From positions 1 to 37,679 of the forward strand of contig CAMVHR010000028.1 in the NCBI GenBank assembly GCA_947167345.1: a DNA stretch of 37,679 nt, given 5' to 3'. Positions 16,290 to 23,526 of the stretch are shown here, piece after piece; the stretch's first letter is position 1; the number at the start of each line of letters is the position of its first letter. The notes below the pieces were generated by a model. That model was not told where the DNA came from. It was given only the letters and a program-made list of their open reading frames with translations, and did no database searches. The DNA comes from an uncultured Treponema sp. Lineage in GTDB: Bacteria; Spirochaetota; Spirochaetia; Treponematales; Treponemataceae. Made by a program: the position numbers and the translations under genes.

Positions 16290-17317
16290 ACATGACGGAG
16301 ACTGTCATTAACTTCAAATTCCACCTGAAAGACAGCCGTCTGCTTTTTTGAAACATTTCCGTTTATGTGATTAAAAAGTATTTCCGCTGCCGTCTTTCCC
16401 ATTTCTTTCAAAGGCTGTATGTTAGTGGCGACTTTTATGTTGTAGTTCGTATCGTTTATAAAGCCGTCAAAACCAACAATGCTTACATCTTCAGGTACAG
16501 AAAAACCGGCCTTAACAAAACCTGCAACAACTTCTGGAACAAGAACATCCATGCTGCAGAACACGGCAGTAGGTTTCTTCTTCCATTTTTTTACAGCATC
16601 TGCTATTCTGTCCTGCAAATAGCTTGCATCATAGTCAGTGCGCAAAATATAATCTTCCGGTGAGTAAGCAACTCCAGAATCCTGCAATGATTTTATGAAG
16701 CCCTTTTCGCGCTCTGAAATGTTTTCGTTATAAATGCCTTCTTCAAGACCTATGAATGCCACTGTGCGGTGACCGAACTCAAGAATCTTTTGTACGGTAT
16801 TGTACGCAGCATTAAAATTATCAGTATCAACCCATGACAAAAAGGAACTGCGGGGGCGGTCTCCTATGACAACACAAGGACGGTCACGTTTTTTAAGTTC
16901 CTCAAGCATTTCTTTCGGAATCTTCTTTAACCCTATGTAGATTATGCCGTCGACCTTTTTCTGCTTGAATGGGCGCAAGTAATCATAGGAGGTATTTTCC
17001 ATAACTTCAGGAACAGTTCCCAAAATCATGTCTATGCTGTTCTTACGACACATTTCTTCTATGCCTGCAAGAACCTGCATAAGGTAAAACATCCTTGAAG
17101 ATTTTATGAACGGAATGGGAGTCAAGATGGCTATGGTGTTGCACTTGCCGGAATTCAATACTTGTCCTGCAAAATTCGGTGCATATCCAAGCTTGTCAAT
17201 GGCAGCAAGGACTTTTTTCTTCGTTTCTTCCTTTACATTTGCTTCTCCGTTTACAACGCGCGAAACTGTTATGAAAGAAACTCCTGCAAGGTCTGCTACA
17301 TCTTTTTGCGTTACCAT
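16286..17317 (-). CDS. LacI-family transcriptional regulator
   Basis: The 343-residue repressor has an N-terminal helix-turn-helix (about 2-25) with a hinge helix (KKKVLAAIDKLGYAPN, to about 50), followed by a periplasmic-binding-protein-like sugar-sensing domain. It is the second gene of a minus-strand operon, 17 bases after the GH30 gene, with AGGAG before its ATG. Three palindromes TGTTTRCGYAAACA in the divergent promoter region (18795-18922) are its probable operators. It would therefore repress both the GH30-lacI operon, including itself, and the ABC transporter operon until an inducing sugar binds. The inducer is unknown. Confidence 0.9.
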   Translation of the reverse strand: MVTQKDVADLAGVSFITVSRVVNGEANVKEETKKKVLAAIDKLGYAPNFAGQVLNSGKCNTIAILTPIPFIKSSRMFYLMQVLAGIEEMCRKNSIDMILGTVPEVMENTSYDYLRPFKQKKVDGIIYIGLKKIPKEMLEELKKRDRPCVVIGDRPRSSFLSWVDTDNFNAAYNTVQKILEFGHRTVAFIGLEEGIYNENISEREKGFIKSLQDSGVAYSPEDYILRTDYDASYLQDRIADAVKKWKKKPTAVFCSMDVLVPEVVAGFVKAGFSVPEDVSIVGFDGFINDTNYNIKVATNIQPLKEMGKTAAEILFNHINGNVSKKQTAVFQVEFEVNDSLRHV

Positions 17318-17334
17318 CTCTAACTCCTTAGTGT

Positions 17335-18771
17335 TTAGTCGGCTTCAAAAATATATGTCTGAATTGCCCGTGGCGGACAAGTAAAGCATCTTGACTTATT
17401 TTCATCAGATACCTTTGAAGTATACTGCTTTAAGTTTTTTTTGTCTTGCACATTATCACGCATGTAATTCAGCTCAAAAACCATATTGTCTTCGGTTCTG
17501 TTCATCACTACGAAAATCATTTTTCCTTCAGGTGTCATGAACGCGGTACTTTCCATCATGTTACCCATCTTTCCGTCACATGAAGCCGGAACCATGAACG
17601 GGAACATGACACATTCGATTCTCTTTGATCCAGGCTTGATAAAGCGAGAAAACTGTCCAATGTAGTAATATGTATTCTGATACAGGATTTCTTTTGTTTC
17701 CGTATTCACTAAAATGGGTGCATCACAGAAATTGCCAACGTGATTCGGGCCTCCGTCTATGTCCAGGACCATGTTCCAGTCAATCCATGCAGTACATCCA
17801 GCATTAAGGTCATTAATGATGTTGTGTCCATATCGTTCTCCGCAGAACCATTTTCCAGGCCTAGCACCGCCTTCTATGCATCCTTCTGTAAAGAAAAGAT
17901 CCTTTTCCGGATGAGCAGCGGCACATTCTGCAACATTGTCATACTGATCGCCGGAATACCAATGGTATGCAATGCCGTCGATTACATCTTCTGCCCCCGA
18001 CACAGAAAAGCACTCCTTCATGCAGGATACCATGTTATCCCTATTGTGATCCCATACAAGTATTTTTATGTTGCCCAATCCATTTTTTACCAGTGCCGGT
18101 TTCAAGTAGTTTACGGCAAAATCTGCCTCCTCAGCCCCTGTCCACAGGCAGGAATCCCAAGTCTGAACGGCTTCGCCTTCATTCTGAACAGACACATACC
18201 CAGCACTTATTCCTCTTAATTCAAGTCCTTTTAAAAATTTAACAAAATAATCAGCCCACAGCTGAAAGTATTCACGTTTTAGTTTTCCACCGTTATTCAT
18301 GTCATTATTTGTTTTCATCCATGCAGGCGGTGACCATGGAGTTACAATGACAGAAAGCTTTTTGTTTTGCCATACAGCATGTCTTAAAGCTGGGGTCATG
18401 TATAAGTCAGTGCGTTTAAAAGAAAAGCTTTCAAGCGTTTCATCCTTATCCTGAACACAGGCCCAGTTATCAAGCGAAAAATCACAGGAATTCATGTGAG
18501 TTCTTGCAAAAACATATCCATTTCCTTTTGAACTGAAACAATCTGCCATTATTTTCTGCTGTGCATCTTCAGAAAGGAAAGAAAGAACAAAACCAGAACT
18601 TTCAGTAACAGCACATCCAAATCCCTTGAAAGTTTGAAATGTTTTTTTTGCATCAATGTCTATAGTACATGAAAGGTTTGCCCCCTTTTTTGCCATATAC
18701 AAATTTTCTTCTATTTCTGCAATTCTGTTCTTGGAATCTTTTGAAGTTTCATATACACGTTTCAGTATCAT
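17335..18771 (-). CDS. Glycoside hydrolase family 30 enzyme, cytoplasmic
   Basis: The 478-residue retaining glycosidase has a (beta/alpha)8 barrel and a C-terminal beta domain. The acid/base Glu is E198 in YVSVQNEGE and the nucleophile is E296 in LFFTEGC, both in canonical GH30 contexts. Other marks are FKGFGCAVTESSG near residue 50 and TPWSPPAWMK near 144. There is no signal peptide, so it should act on imported oligosaccharides. GH30 includes beta-glucosylceramidases, beta-1,6-glucanases, beta-xylosidases and xylanases, and the specificity cannot be fixed here. It heads the operon with the LacI regulator and is divergent from the sugar ABC genes, which points to one catabolic unit. Confidence 0.88.
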   Translation of the reverse strand: MILKRVYETSKDSKNRIAEIEENLYMAKKGANLSCTIDIDAKKTFQTFKGFGCAVTESSGFVLSFLSEDAQQKIMADCFSSKGNGYVFARTHMNSCDFSLDNWACVQDKDETLESFSFKRTDLYMTPALRHAVWQNKKLSVIVTPWSPPAWMKTNNDMNNGGKLKREYFQLWADYFVKFLKGLELRGISAGYVSVQNEGEAVQTWDSCLWTGAEEADFAVNYLKPALVKNGLGNIKILVWDHNRDNMVSCMKECFSVSGAEDVIDGIAYHWYSGDQYDNVAECAAAHPEKDLFFTEGCIEGGARPGKWFCGERYGHNIINDLNAGCTAWIDWNMVLDIDGGPNHVGNFCDAPILVNTETKEILYQNTYYYIGQFSRFIKPGSKRIECVMFPFMVPASCDGKMGNMMESTAFMTPEGKMIFVVMNRTEDNMVFELNYMRDNVQDKKNLKQYTSKVSDENKSRCFTCPPRAIQTYIFEAD

Positions 18772-18794
18772 TTATATCTCCACCTTTAAATATT

Positions 18795-18808
18795 TGTTTG
18801 CGTAAACA
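18795..18808. promoter_or_regulatory. LacI-type operator 1
   Basis: TGTTTGCGTAAACA is a 14-bp dyad differing from a perfect palindrome at one position. It lies about 24 bases upstream of the GH30 start codon, just downstream of the likely start of leftward transcription, well placed to block that operon. Confidence 0.75.
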
Positions 18809-18816
18809 TAAACTTA

Positions 18817-18845
18817 TGGTAATATGCCTTTTATATGTTTGTCAA
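18817..18845 (-). promoter_or_regulatory. Putative GH30-lacI promoter
   Basis: On the minus strand TTGACA (18845-18840) is perfect, but the -10 region is weak: TATTAC (18824-18819) at 15 bases or TTACCA at 17. The start should fall close to operator 1. The -35 box is the mirror image of the rightward -35 box. Confidence 0.45.
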
Positions 18846-18853
18846 GAAAAAAC

Positions 18854-18883
18854 TTGACAGTAAAACAGAGACACGTCTATAAT
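18854..18883 (+). promoter_or_regulatory. Promoter of the sugar ABC transporter operon
   Basis: TTGACA (18854-18859) and TATAAT (18878-18883) are both perfect, with an 18-base spacer. Transcription should start near 18890, inside operator 2. The last base of the -10 box is the first base of operator 2, so repressor binding and polymerase binding should be mutually exclusive. Confidence 0.75.
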
Positions 18884-18896
18884 GTTTACGTAAACA
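18883..18896. promoter_or_regulatory. LacI-type operator 2
   Basis: TGTTTACGTAAACA is a perfect palindrome (16 bp including the flanking A and T). It covers the end of the -10 box and the predicted transcription start of the ABC operon. Confidence 0.82.
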
Positions 18897-18908
18897 TAAA
18901 AACAAAAT

Positions 18909-18922
18909 TGTTTACGCAAACA
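18909..18922. promoter_or_regulatory. LacI-type operator 3
   Basis: TGTTTACGCAAACA is the third copy, centred 26 bp after operator 2 in the 5' leader of the ABC operon, about 20 bases before the start codon. It is the exact reverse complement of operator 1. Confidence 0.78.
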
Positions 18923-18941
18923 ACAATTCACGGAGTTATGT

Positions 18942-20342
18942 ATGAAGAAAATCTTTTCTTTTAGGCGAAGGTCTATTCTCTCTATGGCACTGGGAGTGAC
19001 TATGGCACTGGGAGCTATCATTTCACTTTCCAGTTGTGGATCTAAAAAACAGGACAGAGTAAAAGTCAGATGGTTTGTTGGTCTTGGAGCAGGTTCTGAC
19101 GAACCGACTTTTGCACCACAAAAGGCTGTGGTTGACAAATTCAATGCTTCGCAGGACAAGATTGAGCTTGTTCTTGAAATTGTAGACAATGATCAAGCAT
19201 TCCAGACTCTTGCAACACAGATTTCTGGTGGTAACGCTCCTGATATATGCGGTCCTGTAGGAATCCGAGGACGCGATAGTTTTAAAGGGGCATGGCTTGA
19301 TCTTGATCCACTTGTAAAAAAGACAAACTTTGACTTGACAAAATTTGATCCTTCAATGGTTGAATTTTACCGCGATAAAGAAGACGGACTTATAGGTCTT
19401 CCATTTGGAATTTATCCGTCTTACCTCTATGCAAACAAAGAGATTTTTGAAGAAGCCGGCATTCCACTCCCTCCTAAAAATTATGGTGACAAATATATTG
19501 ATGAAAACGGCAAGGAATGGACATGGGACTATGACTGCATACGGAGAATAGGCATGAAGCTTACTGTTGATGCAAATGGAAATGACGCTACCGATCCGGA
19601 TTTCGATGCAGAAAACATTGTTCAGTGGGGATTTGGCATTGTATGGGGAGATGCAAGGGGATACGGAACGCTTTACGAACCAGGTACTTTTGTAGGAGAA
19701 GGTAATAAGGCACAAATTCCAGCAGCATGGCTTGATGCATGGAAATGGACATATAACGGAATGTGGAAAGATCATTTCATTCCAACAGCCCCTTACGGTG
19801 ACTCAGACATTCTTTCAAATGGAAGCTGGGGAGAATCTGGCAAAATCGCAATGTTCCAGTGCCACCTATGGTATTCGGGATACGCAAAAATGGACTATCA
19901 GTGGGATGTATATCCTATGCCTTCTTACAACGGAAAGACAACAGCAAAAATGCATGCTGACACATTTGAAATTCCAAAGGATTCAAAGCATCCAGACGAG
20001 GCATTTGAAGTTCTTACATATCTTGTAACAACCGCTTCTGATGACCTGCTGAAAATCTACGGTGGAATGCCTGCAATTACATCAAAGCAGGACACATTCC
20101 TTGACACATTCTTTAAGGAAAGATATCCACACGTAACAGTAAACACAAAGGTAATAAAGGACAGCATTAAATATGCTGACAACCCGAACCATGAATCATG
20201 GATGCCAAGTTTCCAGGAAGCATCTACATGCTATACAGAATTCTGGAAAAACCTGACAAACAATGACGGTCTTAACGTTGATGCCGAAGCAGAAAAATTA
20301 AAGAAAAATCTGGATGCAATTTTTGCAGCAGCAACCAAATAA
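18942..20342 (+). CDS. Sugar ABC transporter substrate-binding lipoprotein
   Basis: The 466-residue extracellular solute-binding protein (family 1) has a basic N terminus, a hydrophobic segment (12-30) and a lipobox ending at C32 (LSSC-GS), so it should be a periplasm-facing lipoprotein. Mature-domain features such as TLATQISGGNAPDI and the Trp/Tyr-rich pocket segments are typical of oligosaccharide binders. GGAG precedes ATG 18942; another ATG at 18938 is out of frame. It is the first gene of the LacI-controlled operon and delivers sugar to the two permeases that follow. Confidence 0.92.
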   Translation: MKKIFSFRRRSILSMALGVTMALGAIISLSSCGSKKQDRVKVRWFVGLGAGSDEPTFAPQKAVVDKFNASQDKIELVLEIVDNDQAFQTLATQISGGNAPDICGPVGIRGRDSFKGAWLDLDPLVKKTNFDLTKFDPSMVEFYRDKEDGLIGLPFGIYPSYLYANKEIFEEAGIPLPPKNYGDKYIDENGKEWTWDYDCIRRIGMKLTVDANGNDATDPDFDAENIVQWGFGIVWGDARGYGTLYEPGTFVGEGNKAQIPAAWLDAWKWTYNGMWKDHFIPTAPYGDSDILSNGSWGESGKIAMFQCHLWYSGYAKMDYQWDVYPMPSYNGKTTAKMHADTFEIPKDSKHPDEAFEVLTYLVTTASDDLLKIYGGMPAITSKQDTFLDTFFKERYPHVTVNTKVIKDSIKYADNPNHESWMPSFQEASTCYTEFWKNLTNNDGLNVDAEAEKLKKNLDAIFAAATK

Positions 20343-20351
20343 TTTTTTTAT

Positions 20352-20394
20352 AAGGAGGCACGGGTGGTGCATTTTCCTCCTGAATGCATCACCC
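20352..20394 (+). promoter_or_regulatory. Shine-Dalgarno plus hairpin before permease gene
   Basis: AAGGAGG (20352-20358) is a perfect Shine-Dalgarno sequence. Three bases later a 12-bp stem starts: GGGTGGTGCATT (20362-20373) pairs with AATGCATCACCC (20383-20394), with one G-U pair. The 9-base loop contains CCTCCT (20376-20381), the exact complement of AGGAGG. The permease ATG at 20403 is 8 bases after the hairpin. The structure could bridge the Shine-Dalgarno sequence to the ATG, hide it by loop pairing, or protect the upstream mRNA. Confidence 0.7.
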
Positions 20395-20402
20395 TAAAAA
20401 AT

Positions 20403-21326
20403 ATGAAAAGGAATAATGCAGTTCTTGGAATTCAGCGTTGGGAAAAGAAATGGGGACTTATATTTATAGCCCCATGGCTTGTTGGCTTTTTACTGTTCTA
20501 TTTTGGCCCTATGGTATCGTCTTTTATATTTTCGTTTTTAGATTATAATTTGATACAGCCAGAGGCTACAAAATTTATCGGATTGTCAAACTGGAAAAGG
20601 GCATTTTTGGAAGATCCGATTGTAATGAAATCCATAGCACATATTCTTGAATACAGTTTGATTTCACTGCCCATTTCATTCTGTTTTTCTCTTTTCATAG
20701 CCTTTCTTTTAAACAATCAGCACTTGCTGGGAAAAAAGCTTTTCAGGGCATTATTCTATCTTCCAAGCATGGTTCCTTTCGTGGCAACAGTTCTAATATG
20801 GAAAGGCATAATGAATGAACAGACAGGATGGTTCAACATTCTTTTGAATCAATCTGGTCTGCCGGGGGTAAGATGGCTTTCCAGTTCAAAATGGATTTAT
20901 TTCTCATACACAATGATAGGATTATGGGGATGCGGAAACACAATACTGATTCTTCTTGCAGGATTGCAAGGGGTTCCTCAGGAATTATATGAAGCAGCGA
21001 CAATTGATGGTGCTAATTCATGGCAAAGGATGATTTCTGTTACAATACCAATGCTTACACCTGTTATTTTTTATAACATTCTTATAAGCGTCATTAACTT
21101 GATGCAATTCTTCTTAATTCCTATGGTAATGAACAATGGAGACGGATTTCCTAACGGAACAACGAATTTTCCAATGGTGTACTTCTACAGACAGGCATTC
21201 TCTTACTTCAGCATGGGATTCGGTGCAGTAATTGCCTGGGTAATATTCTTTATAGGAATGATTTTTACCCTGGTTTTGTTTGGAACATCAGGAAAATGGG
21301 TGTTTTACGCAGGTGAAAAAAAATAA
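20403..21326 (+). CDS. Sugar ABC transporter permease, MalF type
   Basis: The 307-residue permease has six membrane segments and the EAA loop EAATIDGANSWQRMISVTIP that docks the ATPase. I chose ATG 20403 because MKRNNAVLGIQRWEKKWGL is a family-like N terminus leading straight into the first membrane segment. Two in-frame GTG codons at 20364 and 20367 sit 5 and 8 bases after a perfect AGGAGG and would add about 13 residues, but they lie inside a strong hairpin. The partner permease follows after 18 bases. No ATPase gene is in the operon. Confidence 0.88.
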   Translation: MKRNNAVLGIQRWEKKWGLIFIAPWLVGFLLFYFGPMVSSFIFSFLDYNLIQPEATKFIGLSNWKRAFLEDPIVMKSIAHILEYSLISLPISFCFSLFIAFLLNNQHLLGKKLFRALFYLPSMVPFVATVLIWKGIMNEQTGWFNILLNQSGLPGVRWLSSSKWIYFSYTMIGLWGCGNTILILLAGLQGVPQELYEAATIDGANSWQRMISVTIPMLTPVIFYNILISVINLMQFFLIPMVMNNGDGFPNGTTNFPMVYFYRQAFSYFSMGFGAVIAWVIFFIGMIFTLVLFGTSGKWVFYAGEKK

Positions 21327-21344
21327 GGTCAGGAGGATTTCAAA

Positions 21345-22376
21345 ATGACAATGAAAAATGCAAATGATGTGACACGAGTTGTTGTCCTGGTAACTCTACT
21401 TTTCATTCTTACGATATTCCTGATGCCGATGCTTTACGGTATATCAGGCTCGCTCAAAAGCAAAGAACAGCTTTCATCGCTAAACCTTTCACCAATTCCT
21501 CAATCTCCTAAAAAATTCAACTACAATGGCAAAGATTGTGAGATGTTTATTGTTCCCATAAACGGTGAAAAGAAATCACTGGCCATTGTAAAAAAAGGAA
21601 GAGAGGAATCTGTTTTCATAGATCCTGAGAATATTACTTCAGGAGAAATAGTATGGAAGGGCAAGTGGCGCACTTTGGAAAATGACTGGCAGACTGATTT
21701 GCAGTTTCAAAACTATGTAAAAGGCTGGAACGCAATAAATTTCATGAGACTTTTTAAGAACACACTGTTCTACGCAGTAATTACAACATTAGGAACCTTG
21801 CTTTCTTCTACTTTTGTCGCATACGGCTTTTCACGATTCAGTTTTCCTGGTAAAAACAAATTCTTCATGGTTCTCATTGCGACGATAGTCCTGCCAAGTG
21901 CTGTAACCCTCATTCCAGTATATACGATTTTTTATAAGCTTGGATGGGTGGGAACATGGCTGCCACTTGTAGTACCGCATTTTTTTGCCAACGCATATAA
22001 CGTATTCCTGCTAAGGCAATTCATGCTTGGCATTCCAAAAGAAATGGACGAAGCAGCAAGAATTGATGGATGTGGACCTATTACAACATTATACAAAATA
22101 ATACTTCCCCAGTGCATTCCTGCCGTCATTTCAGTAGGACTGTTCCATTTCTTCTGGGCATGGAACGACTTCTTTAATCCTCTTTTATACCTTGCAGGGC
22201 ATCCAGAAAAGTATCCTATAAGCATTGGCTTGTCTTCATTCAGCAACATGTATTCTACAGAAACCCATCTAGTTCAAGCAGTCAGCATGATAGCCTGCAT
22301 TCTGCCATTTACAATTTTTGTAATTGCACAGAAATTCTTTATAGAAGGTGTTGTTGTTTCTGGCGTTGAAAAATAA
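21345..22376 (+). CDS. Sugar ABC transporter permease, MalG type, with insertion
   Basis: The 343-residue permease has the EAA loop DEAARIDGCGPITTLYKIILP and the C-terminal pattern of CUT1 (oligosaccharide) permeases. It is about 65 residues longer than usual. The extra length is an extracytoplasmic segment between the first and second membrane helices (about residues 38-130), beginning KSKEQLSSLNLSPIPQSPKK, charged and probably folded. AGGAGG lies 9 bases before the ATG. The segment may contact the binding lipoprotein or outer structures; this is inference. It ends the LacI-controlled operon and a long hairpin follows. Confidence 0.9.
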   Translation: MTMKNANDVTRVVVLVTLLFILTIFLMPMLYGISGSLKSKEQLSSLNLSPIPQSPKKFNYNGKDCEMFIVPINGEKKSLAIVKKGREESVFIDPENITSGEIVWKGKWRTLENDWQTDLQFQNYVKGWNAINFMRLFKNTLFYAVITTLGTLLSSTFVAYGFSRFSFPGKNKFFMVLIATIVLPSAVTLIPVYTIFYKLGWVGTWLPLVVPHFFANAYNVFLLRQFMLGIPKEMDEAARIDGCGPITTLYKIILPQCIPAVISVGLFHFFWAWNDFFNPLLYLAGHPEKYPISIGLSSFSNMYSTETHLVQAVSMIACILPFTIFVIAQKFFIEGVVVSGVEK

Positions 22377-22395
22377 CAGCCCATACACAGTTTTA

Positions 22396-22437
22396 TATGG
22401 GAACTTCTGACAAATGAAGCTTTCAGACGTTCCCATA
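22396..22437 (+). terminator. Hairpin after the sugar ABC operon
   Basis: TATGGGAAC (22396-22404) pairs perfectly with GTTCCCATA (22429-22437). An inner CTGA/TCAG stem extends it across a small internal loop. No U-run follows directly, so it may be an RNA-stabilising or factor-assisted end rather than an intrinsic terminator. Confidence 0.45.
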
Positions 22438-22482
22438 ACTATCGCATTTGGTTAAAAAAAAGAATATTTTGCAGTATCAACA

Positions 22483-22511
22483 TTGTTTACTTTCATAATT
22501 CTTGCTATACT
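22483..22511 (+). promoter_or_regulatory. Promoter candidate for the TPR gene
   Basis: TTGTTT (22483-22488), a 17-base spacer and TATACT (22506-22511) preceded by TGC (an extended -10) predict a start near 22518. AAAGGGG then serves as ribosome-binding site for the GTG at 22529. Confidence 0.45.
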
Positions 22512-22528
22512 TATAAAGGGGTAAGTCA

Positions 22529-23053
22529 GTGTTTGAGAATTGTGAAATTTTAAATAACCAAGCAATAGAATTAGCCTCTCACGGAGAATACGAAGAAGCA
22601 ATTGCCTGTTTCAAGAGAGCCATTACAATGGAAAAGGACAATTATCTTCTGTGGTATAATCTTGGCATAACTTACAGGGATGCAGGTGATTTGGAAGCCG
22701 CAACGGCAGCCCTTCAAAAGGCATATTTAATAAAACCTGAAGACGAGTCTCTTTTGGAATCCCTTACAACAATATATTATACAATTGAAAATTTTCCAGA
22801 GGCTTTCAGATATGCATCTGAAGCACTTTCAATAAATCCTGATAACTACAGGGTATGGAACACGCTCGGAGTCTTATATTTTAATCAGTCGGACTTTGAA
22901 ACAGCTTGTGAGGCTTTTGAACAGGCAGTGGCTCGCAATCCATACTATTATGACGCCCTATACAATCTGAGGGATTGTTATGAGGAGCTTGGTAACGAAA
23001 CAGGTGCAGATGAGTGTGAAAAGCGAATGAAGGAAATTCCCTTCCATGATTAA
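22529..23053 (+). CDS. Tetratricopeptide repeat protein
   Basis: The 174-residue protein is almost entirely TPR helices: about four to five 34-residue repeats, clear at residues 8-41, 42-75, 76-109 and 110-143. Each has the W/Y-NLG-Y/F...A...A pattern. There is no signal peptide or membrane segment, so it is a cytoplasmic scaffold or adaptor. The start is GTG with AAAGGGG upstream. The stop is 2 bases before the RseC-like gene, implying coupling, but no shared function is known. The binding partner cannot be read from sequence. Confidence 0.8.
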   Translation: MFENCEILNNQAIELASHGEYEEAIACFKRAITMEKDNYLLWYNLGITYRDAGDLEAATAALQKAYLIKPEDESLLESLTTIYYTIENFPEAFRYASEALSINPDNYRVWNTLGVLYFNQSDFETACEAFEQAVARNPYYYDALYNLRDCYEELGNETGADECEKRMKEIPFHD

Positions 23054-23055
23054 GT

Positions 23056-23475
23056 ATGTATAGAAGAGTAATGATAGTTTCGGTGCAAGACGATAATTCG
23101 GTATCAGTCCTGCCAGTAATAAGCAATGAATGCGCAAAGTGTGCCAGCGGATGTTCCAAACAAGGTTCTCCTTTTACGGCAAAAAATCCTCATAATTTTT
23201 CAGTCCGAACAGGCAGTATCGTAGCCATTTCCTCGCCTAAAAGCAAACAGGCGCTGGAAGGCTTACTTTCTCTAGTAGTGCCATTTTTGTGTGCAGTAGC
23301 AGGCTATTTTGTAGCCGTACCACTTGTTTCAATGATGGGCTTTTCAGCAGGAGACGGAGCAAGAGCAGCAGGCGTTCTACTTTTGCTTACACTATCATCA
23401 GCACTGGTTCTATTCATCAACAGAAAGATTCCTGAGTTTTCAAAACCAGAAATCATTGAAATCTTACAGCCTTAA
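23056..23475 (+). CDS. SoxR-reducing system RseC/MucC-like protein
   Basis: The 139-residue protein has an N-terminal cysteine cluster C26-x2-C29-x3-C33 in CAKCASGCSK, then two membrane segments (about 70-94 and 98-121). This layout matches the RseC/MucC family. In other bacteria members associate with Rnf-type or SoxR-reducing electron transfer or with sigma-E control. No such partner is beside it here. The cysteines could bind an iron-sulphur cluster or act as redox thiols. It starts 2 bases after the TPR gene. Family call is reasonable, function unproven. Confidence 0.7.
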   Translation: MYRRVMIVSVQDDNSVSVLPVISNECAKCASGCSKQGSPFTAKNPHNFSVRTGSIVAISSPKSKQALEGLLSLVVPFLCAVAGYFVAVPLVSMMGFSAGDGARAAGVLLLLTLSSALVLFINRKIPEFSKPEIIEILQP

Positions 23476-23504
23476 CATTGTTCTTGTTATTGACCAAAAT
23501 CTAT

Positions 23505-23510
23505 TATAAT
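23505..23510 (+). promoter_or_regulatory. -10 box of the pyrG promoter
   Basis: A perfect TATAAT (23505-23510) sits 16 bases before the pyrG ATG, giving a predicted leader of only about 10 bases. The -35 region is weak (TTGTTA at 23484-23489, spacer 15). No Shine-Dalgarno sequence is present. Confidence 0.4.
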
Positions 23511-23526
23511 GGGAAAATAGACCGTT

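Noticed and set aside
20364-20402. GTG start for the first permease, adding 13 residues
   Set aside because: The extra residues (VHFPPECITLKN) are encoded by the two arms of a hairpin and are not family-like. The GTG codons are buried in the stem. It is kept only as an alternative because the AGGAGG spacing fits.
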